This document shows, piece by piece, positions 18,697 to 28,218 of a stretch of 64,000 nucleotides of DNA. The translations under genes were made by a program, and so were the position numbers. Under the pieces are notes generated by a model. It had not been told where the DNA came from. It saw only the letters and a program-made list of their open reading frames with translations, and ran no database searches. The stretch is from CAYRAV01 sp964422365 (GTDB lineage: Bacteria > Bacillota > Clostridia > Lachnospirales > Lachnospiraceae). Where the stretch lies: the NCBI GenBank assembly GCA_964422365.1, contig CAYRAV010000008.1, positions 1-64,000 of the forward strand, written 5' to 3'. Positions within the stretch are counted from its first letter, which is position 1. Each line of letters opens with the position of its first letter.

Positions 18697-18736
18697 GAAT
18701 GTCACTTATTAGTTAATTGAAGTGACATTCTTTTTC
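18697..18736 (+). terminator. Rho-independent terminator after the DUF4190 gene
   Basis: GAATGTCACTT and AAGTGACATTC form a perfect 11-bp stem followed by TTTTTC. Confidence 0.9.
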
Positions 18737-18893
18737 TTGTGCAGTTTTCAAATGGATCAAATATAAAAATAGATCTTCTTACATCATTTATGAATATTTA
18801 TAATCACTATTGATTACTATGTAAATAGAAAGAAAACAGATGCTTTGCTATTTTATTTTTCTACTCAATACTTTACAAATAGGAGGAACTTTT

Positions 18894-19751
18894 ATGTCGC
18901 AAAAAAACAAAGGTATTTTATATATTGTACTATCTTCTTTTTGTTTTGCACTAATGAATTTTTTTGTCCGTCTTTCTGGAGATTTACCCTCTATTCAAAA
19001 AAGTTTTTTTAGAAACTTCATTGCTATGATTATTGCTTTTATTATCTTATACAAAGAAGAAACCGGATTTAAAACTCAGAAAAAAAATCTAAAATTTCTA
19101 ATTATCCGTTCTGTCTGTGGTACATTAGGAATTTTATGTAATTTCTATGCAATTGACCATTTGGTACTGGCTGATGCTTCCATGTTAAATAAACTTTCTC
19201 CTTTCTTTGCAATTGTTTTTTCTTATTTATTTCTAAAGGAAAAGGTACATTGGTTTGAAAGCCTTTCAGTGATAGTTGCTTTTATAGGAGGTTTGTTTAT
19301 TATCAAACCAACTATGGCAAATGCTTCTCTTGTTCCAGCCATCATTGGTATGCTGGGTGGTATGACAGCAGGTGCGGCATATACTACAGTTCGATATTTA
19401 GGGCAAATAGGTGAAAGAAAATCTTTTATTGTATTTTTCTTTTCTGGTTTTTCTTGTCTTGTAACACTGCCCTATTTGATTTTTCACTTTCATCCTATGA
19501 CACTGAAACAAACTATAATACTATTATTAGCAGGTGTCAGTGCAGCAGGAGGACAATTTGCAATTACCACTGCCTACACATATGCTCCTGCCAAGGAAAT
19601 TTCCGTTTTTGACTACTCACAAATTATATTTGCAGCAGCTCTTGGTTTTCTATTCTTCCAGCAGGTTCCAGATCTCTATAGCTTCATTGGTTACATTATT
19701 ATTTGTGGTGTATCCATCATTAATTTCTTAAATAATACTACTAAACCATAA
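18894..19751 (+). CDS. EamA/DMT-family drug/metabolite exporter
   Basis: A 285-aa protein with ten predicted membrane helices in two EamA repeats (ILYIVLSSFCFALMNFFVRL in the first, IIGMLGGMTAGAAYTTVRYLG in the second). LADASMLNKLSPFFAIVFSYLFLKEKVHWFE is the typical end of the first repeat. The substrate is unknown. The ATG at 18894 was chosen over an upstream frame opening because AGGAGG precedes it by seven bases and it begins the first helix. Confidence 0.93.
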   Translation: MSQKNKGILYIVLSSFCFALMNFFVRLSGDLPSIQKSFFRNFIAMIIAFIILYKEETGFKTQKKNLKFLIIRSVCGTLGILCNFYAIDHLVLADASMLNKLSPFFAIVFSYLFLKEKVHWFESLSVIVAFIGGLFIIKPTMANASLVPAIIGMLGGMTAGAAYTTVRYLGQIGERKSFIVFFFSGFSCLVTLPYLIFHFHPMTLKQTIILLLAGVSAAGGQFAITTAYTYAPAKEISVFDYSQIIFAAALGFLFFQQVPDLYSFIGYIIICGVSIINFLNNTTKP

Positions 19752-19776
19752 ACACTTTCGCTTCTCATATGCAGAT

Positions 19777-19818
19777 AAAGAGAAGGAGGTACATAACATT
19801 CTTCCTTCTCTTCTTTTT
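19777..19818. terminator. Convergent terminator between the EamA gene and mecA
   Basis: AAAGAGAAGGA pairs with TCCTTCTCTT, followed on the plus strand by CTTTTT. The AAA-rich left flank gives T residues on the minus strand, so it may serve both converging genes. Confidence 0.8.
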
Positions 19819-19823
19819 CACTT

Positions 19824-20462
19824 TTATACAATTGCTGCCAAAGCAGCAATCGCTGCTGACTGAATCAACTTTTCATAATGTTCTTCATAATATGAAACAG
19901 CAGCTTTGTCACCATTCATAACCATAGCATAATCACTGCTGATAATTTTTAATCGTTGGAAATCTTTTTTACTCATTATTTCATTATACAAAACAAGATA
20001 GTATCCATCTTTTCCTTTATATAATGAACTATATATCGAAAATTCCTTATATATTCTTTTTGCATATAATTCCACCTGTTCTAAATCCATAAAATATAAA
20101 GAACACATATTTTCTTCCATATTTGTTAAACTGTTCTCTCTAATTTCTTCCATCCTTCTCTTAGATATTGACATATCTGCTAACAACTTCTCTATACGAC
20201 TCATAAAATTACTTTCTTTATCTACACCTGATATATGTAGTTCTAATTTACCAGAAGAAACAGGTACTGCTTTTACCATAAGAGGCATGTTTGCCATATC
20301 AACACCAACTTCCTCCTGTGCCATACGTACAATGTCTGCCAGAAAATTTTTTGCTTTCTCACCTCCACTGATTAAATCATTAAACTCCAGACCATTTTCC
20401 CATAAATCATCCGAGTCTATTTCACAAAGAATTTTCTTTTCTCCCTCTTTCTTAAATTCCAT
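19824..20462 (-). CDS. mecA: Adaptor protein MecA
   Basis: MecA delivers substrates such as the competence regulator ComK to the ClpC protease in Bacillus. The product (212 aa) has the family N-terminal domain, an acidic and hydrophilic linker (about 85-120) and the C-terminal ClpC-binding domain with YFMDLEQVELYAKRIYKEF, SSLYKGKDGYYLVL and the EEHYEKLI end. AAAGGAG precedes the ATG. A family 1 repeat end abuts its upstream region. ClpC is not in the window. Confidence 0.88.
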   Translation of the reverse strand: MEFKKEGEKKILCEIDSDDLWENGLEFNDLISGGEKAKNFLADIVRMAQEEVGVDMANMPLMVKAVPVSSGKLELHISGVDKESNFMSRIEKLLADMSISKRRMEEIRENSLTNMEENMCSLYFMDLEQVELYAKRIYKEFSIYSSLYKGKDGYYLVLYNEIMSKKDFQRLKIISSDYAMVMNGDKAAVSYYEEHYEKLIQSAAIAALAAIV

Positions 20463-20480
20463 ACCAATTCACTCCTTTAA

Positions 20481-20494
20481 TCAAACACACTCTA
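20481..20494. repeat. Family 1 repeat end upstream of mecA
   Basis: TCAAACACACTCTA is an exact inverse of the family 1 left end (TAGAGTGTGTTTGA) and lies just upstream of the mecA ribosome binding site. Beyond it, two related stretches near 20508 (CAGAATTTACCAGGCTAAT) and 20611 (CAGAATCTACCAGACTGAT) form an imperfect direct repeat. Confidence 0.4.
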
Positions 20495-20681
20495 GCTATT
20501 GTCATTCAGAATTTACCAGGCTAATCATACAGAAATATGATAAAAAAACAAGCAAGAAAATTTTCCTGCCTGTTTTCCCTTTCTAAGTGTTACGTTCAAT
20601 CATGCCATTCCAGAATCTACCAGACTGATACTTTACCAATTGACAAAACACATTCTTCATACCTGGCATCTTTGATAATAA

Positions 20682-20737
20682 ATATATGTGCGATTTTCAC
20701 TCTATGAATAAACTCACTTATGAAAATCGCATATACA
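20682..20737 (-). terminator. Terminator hairpin after the EAL-domain gene
   Basis: TATGTGCGATTTTCA pairs with TGAAAATCGCATATA around a 21-base loop. On the minus strand it is followed by TTTATTATC and lies just after the stop of the gene at 20760. Confidence 0.65.
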
Positions 20738-20759
20738 CTTATATATTTGAACTATAACC

Positions 20760-22679
20760 TTAAGACAGCAACTTCAAAAATTCATTTGCTGGAACAGGCT
20801 TTGAAAAATAATATCCTTGCAGATAATCACAACCCAGCTCTGATAACAAATTCATTTGTTCCTCTGTTTCTACCCCCTCTGCCACAATATGCATTTCCAG
20901 CTTCTTAATCATAGCAATCGTGCTTACCATAGCAATAAGTGCTTTCTCCTTTTCAAAAGAGGCCCATACTATGCTTTTGTCTAGTTTTACCAAATCGAAT
21001 GGAAGATCTACCATATATGACATATTAGAATATCCTGTTCCATAATCATCTAAAGAAAATGATATCCCATTATCAGAAAGCTGGTGCATATTAATACGCA
21101 GCATCTCCGGTGAATATGTTGCCGCTGTTTCGGTAATTTCTAAATTAATTTGATTGCCTTTTATATGATATCGTTCCATTACCTGCAGCAGTTCTTCTGT
21201 CAGCTGTTTTTGCATACACTGTACCACAGATAAGTTAATCTCTATATATTGTATCCCTTTTTCTATCAAATCATTATTGGAAATAAACTGGCATACACTT
21301 TCAAAGACAAAGATACCAATCTTTAAAATCATACCATCCTTTTCAGAAATGGGTATAAATTCCTCTGGTGAAATAAAACCTAATTCTTCATCAAATAAAC
21401 GGATTAATGCTTCTGCTGACACAATTTTACTTTCTTTTGTAGAATATATAGGCTGGTAATATACTTGGAAACTATTATTTTTCAAAGCTCTCTTAATTGC
21501 ACATTCTACTTCTTTTACGCGTTTTGATGAATTGATATCTAAGTCCTTTGCACATACAACATATGTATCATCTTTTGTTCTCTCAATATTCAAAGTTTCA
21601 TCAATATACTCTATGATATCCTCTACTGTATCAGCATCTTCGGGACACTCAATAATACAAACATTAACAGGAAATCTAACCTCAAGTTTGCCATTACTCC
21701 ACGGATGGGAAAATCTATCTGCAATTGCATCAACAATGCCATTAATATTCTCATCATTTTTCTCGGTGGCAATCAAACAAAAATGCCCTACTGTAATTTG
21801 ATAAATTTCAACCTTTTTTGAAAAACTTTCATTTAAAAATTTTGCAACTTTTTTTAACATTAAATCAACAAAAGAAATCCCAAATGTATTATTCAAAAAT
21901 TTAATATCTTCTACAACAATAGAAAGTACCACAAATGATTTCTTTTTCATAATCCTGGTATTTAGCATTGCAATTAATGTATCTCTATTAAATACTCCTG
22001 TCCTTCCATCAAACAACGCTTGCGGATTCTGAATAATAAATAATACTATCAAAAGTCCCATAGCTGCCCCAAATATACCAATGTAGTACCTTCCATAATA
22101 TAATTCTATAATCATAGGTACAAAAGTACATAACAAAAACAAAAAAATGGCAGTTTTCTTTTTCGTTGATATCTTTTTCCGATACTTATAAATATATGCA
22201 CCTCCAAGTATCATATAATAACTTTCTATCAAACTCAATACAACAACCACATTTTTTCCAAAATAAACCATATGTTGTTTGCTATTAAAAAATATTACAT
22301 TTATTACTATTGATAACATAATAAGCAATCCACATATAAATGGAATATGTAAAATTAACTTTAGCCGCATACACAGCTTTTCTCCATCTTTAATATACAC
22401 AATACAATAATATGCATATAAAATTGCTAAAAACAAATTTATTACACAATAAAATATATTCATAAAAAAATACAAATAACCATTAATAGCAACATTTGAA
22501 TCTAAATGTTTATTATATATCAAAACACTTTCTACAATACCTAATATTAGTTCTAAAGCCACCAATATAAGAAACAGCCTGTTCTTATAAATTGGTAAAT
22601 ATTTCATGGTACAATACAAAAATAGTATCAAAATTAAAATAACTATTCCTGCAATATTAAACCCAATATGATATAACAT
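20760..22679 (-). CDS. Membrane EAL-domain cyclic-di-GMP phosphodiesterase with degenerate GGDEF
   Basis: Residues 1-225 hold about seven membrane helices. A GGDEF-like domain follows (about 230-375) but has VGHFC where the active-site GG(D/E)EF should be, so it is probably not a cyclase. The EAL domain (about 395-639) keeps the catalytic set: EALIRL, EINLS, EITETA, LDDYGTGYSN, VKLDKSI and EGVET. It should therefore hydrolyse cyclic-di-GMP, perhaps regulated by GTP binding to the degenerate domain. AAAGGGAGG precedes the ATG. It is a single-gene unit. Confidence 0.93.
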   Translation of the reverse strand: MLYHIGFNIAGIVILILILFLYCTMKYLPIYKNRLFLILVALELILGIVESVLIYNKHLDSNVAINGYLYFFMNIFYCVINLFLAILYAYYCIVYIKDGEKLCMRLKLILHIPFICGLLIMLSIVINVIFFNSKQHMVYFGKNVVVVLSLIESYYMILGGAYIYKYRKKISTKKKTAIFLFLLCTFVPMIIELYYGRYYIGIFGAAMGLLIVLFIIQNPQALFDGRTGVFNRDTLIAMLNTRIMKKKSFVVLSIVVEDIKFLNNTFGISFVDLMLKKVAKFLNESFSKKVEIYQITVGHFCLIATEKNDENINGIVDAIADRFSHPWSNGKLEVRFPVNVCIIECPEDADTVEDIIEYIDETLNIERTKDDTYVVCAKDLDINSSKRVKEVECAIKRALKNNSFQVYYQPIYSTKESKIVSAEALIRLFDEELGFISPEEFIPISEKDGMILKIGIFVFESVCQFISNNDLIEKGIQYIEINLSVVQCMQKQLTEELLQVMERYHIKGNQINLEITETAATYSPEMLRINMHQLSDNGISFSLDDYGTGYSNMSYMVDLPFDLVKLDKSIVWASFEKEKALIAMVSTIAMIKKLEMHIVAEGVETEEQMNLLSELGCDYLQGYYFSKPVPANEFLKLLS

Positions 22680-22756
22680 AATGCCTCCCTTTAGCTATTA
22701 CTTTTCTGCTTCTCCTATTACAACATATCCATTATATCATATTTTAACAAAAGAAT

Positions 22757-23251
22757 CTATATTTTTTCTATTATTTTCATCATTTTTTCCGAATCCCCTT
22801 TTAAAAAATTATTTAAACTTACCATAAAAAAACTATTATCCATAAAAAAATTATACGAATATTTTGTTTGATATGCTTTTGTAATTGTATTATATGATAT
22901 TTTTTTTATTAGTTTATCATTATCACCTTTCATTTCCACATAATCCTCAAAAAATAAATAATGATATCCTTTTGATGGAAGACTGTTTTTAATCCGCTTA
23001 AATGCGGTTTTTGCCATCCAAAAATATCCTTTTCGTACAAAAGCAAACATCCCAATATCTGCTGTTAAGAAAAAAAGTGCAAAAGGATATTGTCTTTCAA
23101 TCAGGCTGAATATAGCAAAACCCATATAGAAAAACATTAATACATAACATACTCTTTTTACTTTTTTCTTTCCCATTAGCCATTCATTATGTTGCAGCTC
23201 TATAAACATTTCTTCTGTGTATTCTGTTTTATTTTCAACTAAAACTTTCAT
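22757..23251 (-). CDS. YcxB-like membrane protein
   Basis: A 164-aa protein with two adjacent hydrophobic segments (about 42-80) followed by a soluble C-terminal domain with HYLFFEDYVEMKGDNDKLIKKISYNTITKAY, the pattern of the YcxB-like domain. Function unknown. The ATG at 23251 gives the usual N-terminus; a TTG 21 bases upstream is possible. No strong ribosome binding site is visible for either. AAAGAGTGAAAG occurs both near 23312 and 23498 around the next gap. Confidence 0.7.
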   Translation of the reverse strand: MKVLVENKTEYTEEMFIELQHNEWLMGKKKVKRVCYVLMFFYMGFAIFSLIERQYPFALFFLTADIGMFAFVRKGYFWMAKTAFKRIKNSLPSKGYHYLFFEDYVEMKGDNDKLIKKISYNTITKAYQTKYSYNFFMDNSFFMVSLNNFLKGDSEKMMKIIEKI

Positions 23252-23563
23252 ATTTTGCACCAAGCCTATCAATTACAAGCATACTTGCATTTGATAGGTG
23301 CAAACATAAAGAGTGAAAGATGTTGTTTGCATATTTTCCCTTTCTTCTATTTTTCTTTTACTCTTTTCTCCTATATTATTGAATTTTTGAAACTACCTAT
23401 CTAAATTTTGTATTTACTAATTTCCCCTTAGGAATTGTTAAGAGATAACTTTTAAATAGTGTGCAGGATTTTTCTTTTCTATTTTTAATACAAATGCAAA
23501 GAGTGAAAGTACCCTCTCTTCCACTCTTTTCTCTAAAATCATATAAATGTTCTAATTCTAGTT

Positions 23564-24274
23564 CTATGCCAATGCAAATATTTCATTATTTTCATTTCCA
23601 TCCAACACATGAAATGCTTCTTTATTCAGTATATTTTGGAACATATTATAAAACTGCATAAAAAATTCCTTAATCGCATTTTCTTTTATCTTAAGATTAA
23701 TAACAATAGGCTGCGGATGAAACATTCTTTTGATTTCTGTTCTCTCTACTTCTAACTTAGGATTTTCTATTACAACATCTTTATCAATATGTACATGAAG
23801 CTTTTTTTCTGCAAAGAAATACTGTTCCCTGTTTGATTCTACTACTACATCCGGTTTTAAATCAAATAATTGTTTTTTTACATAAAATTCTGTCAACAAA
23901 CGATTGTCATTATTTTTCATCCATTCATAATCACCACTCATTAATTTGATATACTGCAATTGTGATAACGGAATCTTTTCTTCCAAAAAACGGCTATTTG
24001 TCCTACAGCGCTTATTTAGATAAATCCCTGAAATTTCCGGTTTGTAATAATTAGAAATCCAAAACACTTCTGTCATTGCATCTTCATCTATTCTATCTTC
24101 ATTCTCTTGCTGATTTCCATTTATAAAATAAAGTTCTCTCACTTTCGCCTTCTCAATTTGTGCTGCTTCCCCTAACTTTTTACTCACTATACGATACTGT
24201 TCTAGTGTAATACTTTGTACAAATTCCTGATAAAAATTCGTTCCTGTCATCTCTGTTAATAATGTGTTCTCCAT
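23564..24274 (-). CDS. VTC/CYTH-like domain protein (possible polyphosphate polymerase relative)
   Basis: A 236-aa cytoplasmic protein. The middle region (ISGIYLNKRCRTNSRFLEEKIPLSQLQYIKLMSGDYEWM, FYVKKQLFDLKPDVVVESNREQYFF, LHVHIDKDVVIE) resembles the VTC domain, which in related proteins binds triphosphates and can make polyphosphate. The usual RHE-K-Y start and the acidic strand residues are weak here, so it may be a divergent or inactive member. GGAGGG precedes the ATG. No cotransport or CotH partner is adjacent. Confidence 0.55.
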   Translation of the reverse strand: MENTLLTEMTGTNFYQEFVQSITLEQYRIVSKKLGEAAQIEKAKVRELYFINGNQQENEDRIDEDAMTEVFWISNYYKPEISGIYLNKRCRTNSRFLEEKIPLSQLQYIKLMSGDYEWMKNNDNRLLTEFYVKKQLFDLKPDVVVESNREQYFFAEKKLHVHIDKDVVIENPKLEVERTEIKRMFHPQPIVINLKIKENAIKEFFMQFYNMFQNILNKEAFHVLDGNENNEIFALA

Positions 24275-24739
24275 AAAATTAATCGCCCTCCTAGAGACAT
24301 CTAAAACTTACTATCTTTTGTTACTGTTAACTTTTTCCCTCCTTTCCTCTTTCTGTGTTTATTATATACTATTTTTGTGAAATTGTCATGTAATATTCAT
24401 GATTTTAATATGAATATTTTATAAACTTTACAAACAACACAGCAGAATCTAAGAACAATACTATACAAAAACAAAGATATTTGAGCATTGTAATTGCTGA
24501 TTTTTATACAACCTTTGCTGCTAATTTCTTATTTTTGCGTAATCATTGGTTTTTCAAAACTTTGTGTAAAACTAAATTCTTTTCCCCCTTTCATAACTTT
24601 TCCTTTTTTGCTATAATAAAAACTGATATCAGCTTAATGAAATCTTGTGTTTAACAAATATCTATATTTGCTTTACCCTATTTTTATTATTAATGGAAAC
24701 CTGGTAACTATTCGACAGTAGAAAGGCAAGGAACGTTTT
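24275..24739 (+). promoter_or_regulatory. Divergent intergenic region with extended -10 promoter for the PBP gene
   Basis: TGCTATAAT at 24609-24617 is a perfect TATAAT with the extended -10 TG; the -35 is weak (TTTCAT). It lies about 120 bases before the PBP start, and CTGATATCAG just downstream is a 10-base palindrome. The rest is AT-rich with no gene or repeat recognised. Confidence 0.55.
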
Positions 24740-26938
24740 ATGAATTTTACAAAACAAAGTATTCAAAAAAAGAAAAAAAAATTAACTTCCACTTCTCAAA
24801 AAATAGCAACCAAATCCGGCACAATTATATTCCGTTTGTTCATTATTGGTGTCATTGCCATTGCTATAACTGGCGGATATACTGCTTATGGTCTGATTCA
24901 GGGTATTTTGAGCAGCACTCCTGAACTTGATCTTGAAGCAATAAAACCATCTGGTTTTGCTACTACCATTTATAACTCAAAAGGGAAAGAAATCCAGAAA
25001 CTGGTAGGATCTGATGCCAATAGAGAAGAAGTTTCGCTAGAAGATATTCCTGATTATGTTCAAAAAGCTTTTATCTCCATCGAAGATGAACGGTTTTACG
25101 CACATACTGGAATCGATATGCGTGGTATTTTACGTGCAGGAGTTGTTGGTATTACGCAAAAAGATTTCAGCCAGGGTGCCAGTACCATTACCCAGCAGCT
25201 TATTAAAAACCAAATTTTTTCCGGTGGAAATGAAGACTCTTTTGCAGATAAAATACAGAGAAAAGTACAGGAACAATATCTGGCTGTTAAATTAGAAAAA
25301 AGTATGGGAAAAGATGAAATTTTGGAAAATTATTTAAATACTATCAATTTAGGTCAAAATACACTAGGTGTACAAGCTGCTTCAAAACGTTATTTCAGAA
25401 AAGACGTAAAGGATCTGACTCTTTCTGAAGCAACTGTAATAGCAGGTATTACAAAAAATCCTTCTGAATTGAATCCTATTACCTATCCTGATAACAATGC
25501 GGAACGCAGAAAAGAAATTTTAAATAAAATGTTAAAATTAGAATTTATTTCCGAAAAGGAATATAACAAGGCTTTAAAAGATAATGTATATAAACGAATT
25601 AAAAAAGTGAATTCTGAATGGACTGCTCAAGGTTCTAATATTAATTCCTATTTTGTAGATGAACTGATTGACCAGGTTATTGCTGATTTACAAGAAGATT
25701 TGGGCTATAGTTCTACTCAGGCATATAACCTATTATATCGCGGCGGTCTAAGCATATATACAACACAGGATGCCAATTTACAGAAAATATGCGATGATGT
25801 ATTGTCAAATGAAAGTTTATATCCTGCAGATTCCACTTTAGAATTAACATACCGCCTTAGTGTATGTAATTCAAAAACCGGAAAGACTACTCACTATAAT
25901 GAAGGTATGCTTGCTAATTATTTCAAAAAACAAAATAAAAACTTTTCTTTATATTTTACAAAGAAATCTGATGCAGAGCAGTATATTAAAAAATACAAAA
26001 AACATGTTGTAGGAAAAAATGACAATATTGAAGCTGAATCTGTGTCATTCTCATTACAGCCACAGATTTCTTTTGTCTTAATGGAACAATCTTCTGGAGA
26101 AGTAAAGGCTATTGTGGGTGGGCGCGGCGAAAAAACAGCGAACCGTACCATGAACCGTGCAACAGATTCCATGCGCCAGCCGGGCTCCACGTTTAAAATA
26201 CTGTCAACCTATCTTCCTGCCCTTGACAGTGCAGGAATGAGTCTTGCCACTGCTATCGATGATGCTGAATATAATTATCCTGGCACAAAACGTGCTGTAC
26301 AAAACTGGAGCAAAAACGGCTACAAAGGTCTTACTACCATTCGTGATGCTATTAAAGATTCTATGAATGTTGTTGCTGTAAAAACTTTAGAACAGGTTAC
26401 ACCACGTACCGGTTTCTCCTACTTACAGAAACTAGGTTTCACTACATTAGTTGAAAGTGAAGAAATTAATGGAAAAGTATATTCTGACATTTCCCTGCCT
26501 ACTGCACTTGGCGGTTTAACAAAAGGTATTAAAAACATAGAACTTACTTCTGCTTTTGCAGCAATTGCAAACAAAGGTTCTTATATTGAACCTATTTACT
26601 ACACAAAAATTATAGATCATGATGGCAATATTTTAATTGACCATACCCCAGAAAAGAGTCAGGTTATGAAATCCTCTACTGCATGGCTTTTGACAGATGC
26701 TATGAAAGATGTTGTAACTTCCGGAACAGGAACTTTAACAAAATTTACCTCTGTTGACATGCCTATTGCAGGAAAAACGGGAACCACTTCTAATAATGTA
26801 GATTTATGGTTTGTGGGCTATACCCCTTATTATACAGCGGGGATATGGAGTGGATATGATAATAATCTTTCTCAAACCAACACCACTTATCATAAAGTAT
26901 TGTGGCGTACAATTATGGAAAAGATTCATCAAAATTGA
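24740..26938 (+). CDS. Class A penicillin-binding protein (PBP1A type), ended by in-frame TGA
   Basis: A bifunctional peptidoglycan synthase. It has a cytoplasmic basic tail, a membrane helix (about 32-55), a glycosyltransferase domain with the catalytic Glu in ISIEDERFYAHTGID and QGASTITQQLIKN, and a transpeptidase domain with SMRQPGSTFK (SxxK), DSMN (SxN) and GKTGTTSN (KTG). The TGA at 26936-26938 follows KIHQN, but the same frame stays open to 27436 with the family's C-terminal tail. All catalytic motifs precede the stop, so the shorter protein may still work. Confidence 0.93.
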   Translation: MNFTKQSIQKKKKKLTSTSQKIATKSGTIIFRLFIIGVIAIAITGGYTAYGLIQGILSSTPELDLEAIKPSGFATTIYNSKGKEIQKLVGSDANREEVSLEDIPDYVQKAFISIEDERFYAHTGIDMRGILRAGVVGITQKDFSQGASTITQQLIKNQIFSGGNEDSFADKIQRKVQEQYLAVKLEKSMGKDEILENYLNTINLGQNTLGVQAASKRYFRKDVKDLTLSEATVIAGITKNPSELNPITYPDNNAERRKEILNKMLKLEFISEKEYNKALKDNVYKRIKKVNSEWTAQGSNINSYFVDELIDQVIADLQEDLGYSSTQAYNLLYRGGLSIYTTQDANLQKICDDVLSNESLYPADSTLELTYRLSVCNSKTGKTTHYNEGMLANYFKKQNKNFSLYFTKKSDAEQYIKKYKKHVVGKNDNIEAESVSFSLQPQISFVLMEQSSGEVKAIVGGRGEKTANRTMNRATDSMRQPGSTFKILSTYLPALDSAGMSLATAIDDAEYNYPGTKRAVQNWSKNGYKGLTTIRDAIKDSMNVVAVKTLEQVTPRTGFSYLQKLGFTTLVESEEINGKVYSDISLPTALGGLTKGIKNIELTSAFAAIANKGSYIEPIYYTKIIDHDGNILIDHTPEKSQVMKSSTAWLLTDAMKDVVTSGTGTLTKFTSVDMPIAGKTGTTSNNVDLWFVGYTPYYTAGIWSGYDNNLSQTNTTYHKVLWRTIMEKIHQN

Positions 26939-27436
26939 GATAAGAAAGATTTTGAAAAACCTAAGAATATCATAAAAGCTAAGATTTGTACTAAATCAGG
27001 AAAATTAGCCAAAGCAGGAGTGTGCGAAAATGCTGCTGGTGGTTCTACCGTCCGCACAGAATATTTTGCCGATTCGGCACCAACAGAATACTGTGACTGT
27101 CATGTTCTTGCTACTGTCTGCAGTAGTTCAAATCTTCCTGCAAGCCGATATTGCCCAAGCAGTCAGATTACAAGTCAAGTGCTATTGATTAAAAAAGAAA
27201 CTTCTACCACAGCAGATACCCCTTATGTACTTTCTCCAAATTATCAAGATAAAGTTTGTACTTATCATGGATATTCTGGTATTCCTGCAACATCTGCTCC
27301 GCAAAATAACACAACCACAACCAATGCACCTGTTGCCGCTACAACTAAGAACCCCGCAACCGAAGCACCTGCCTTCATTCAAAATCCGCCAGAACAAGAA
27401 GAACCTGACATTACAACAGAACTCTCGACAAATTGA
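26939..27436 (+). pseudogene. C-terminal tail of the class A PBP, in frame behind TGA
   Basis: 165 codons open in the PBP frame directly after the TGA. They encode KAKICTKSGKLAKAGVCENA and TEYFADSAPTEYCDCH, the cysteine-containing region typical after the transpeptidase domain in clostridial PBP1A, then a T/N/P/A-rich extracellular tail. An internal ATG gives a frame from 27020, but its protein would lack a membrane anchor. This is best read as the original end of the PBP, now separated by a nonsense codon, read through, or split by a sequence error. Confidence 0.85.
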
Positions 27437-27458
27437 TTTGAAATATCTATATAAAAGA

Positions 27459-27503
27459 CAAAAAATGGGAAAATATCAATTCTAATATTTTTCCCATTTT
27501 TTG
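27459..27503 (+). terminator. Rho-independent terminator after the PBP locus
   Basis: CAAAAAATGGGAAAATAT pairs with ATATTTTTCCCATTTTTTG around CAATTCTA. It lies after the tail frame, not after the TGA, which fits the original gene ending at 27436. Confidence 0.9.
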
Positions 27504-27567
27504 TGATTTCCGATTTACAGAAAGTATGCAGAACAAGGCTTATTACCTGCGGAAATAAATGATATAC

Positions 27568-28188
27568 CTATACTAATTCCTGCAGCACCTGATACAGATT
27601 TTGAACATCAAGCGGCTTTACTAAATGGCCATTCATGCCATTTGCAATAGACTTTTGGGTATCCTCATCAAATGCATTGGCTGTTAATGCAATAATTGGA
27701 ATAGTCCTAGAATCATTTTTTCCAGATATACGAATCTGTCTTGTGGCTTCTAATCCATCCATAATCGGCATTCTGATATCCATTAATACTGCATTATACC
27801 AGCCTTCATCATTTTTTTCAAACTTTTCCACTGCTTTCAGGCCATTATCTGCAACATCCACTTCAAATCCGACCATTTCTAATAATGTTCTTGCAACCTC
27901 AATATTTAAGGCATTATCCTCCACTAGTAAAATCCTCTTTCCCTGAAAGGAATAATTCGGAGTATTTCCTATACCATTTTTCTGATCATTTTTCCTTTGT
28001 CCCTCTAGTTCCACATAGTTTTTTTGCTTAATATGAAGCATTTCATTTACAATATCAATTAATGATTTTGTGGATGCATCAATTTTTTCGAGGCAGTCTA
28101 ATGTTCTTTCCTTATCGTCTAACATATTTTTTGCGATACTTGCCATTCCAACAATTGCATTCATAGGTGTACGAATCTCATGTGACAT
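27568..28188 (-). pseudogene. HisKA plus receiver part of a hybrid sensor, behind an in-frame TAA and lacking HATPase
   Basis: It begins MSHEIRTPMNAIVGM, the phosphoacceptor His box, and runs about 55 residues of dimerisation helix to IDIVNEMLHIKQ. It then goes via a short linker straight to a receiver domain (RILLVEDNALNIEVARTLL, phospho-Asp in AVLMDIRMPIMDG, Lys in GHLVKPLD). The ATP-binding domain expected between them is missing. The frame is continuous with the upstream gene apart from the TAA at 28219-28221 and ten codons. It is probably a decayed hybrid kinase; alternatively, a phosphotransfer protein served by another kinase. Confidence 0.75.
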
Positions 28189-28218
28189 CCGGGATAAAAA
28201 TTCAACTCTTGCTTTTTC

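Noticed and set aside
23301..23530. AAAGAGTGAAAG direct repeats around the YcxB-VTC gap
   Set aside because: Short and AT-rich; each can form a weak hairpin, but nothing supports a defined element.
26936..26938. TGA in the PBP gene as a selenocysteine codon
   Set aside because: The position lies in a variable linker, not at a conserved Cys, and no SECIS-like hairpin was evident. The neighbouring interrupted genes use TAA.
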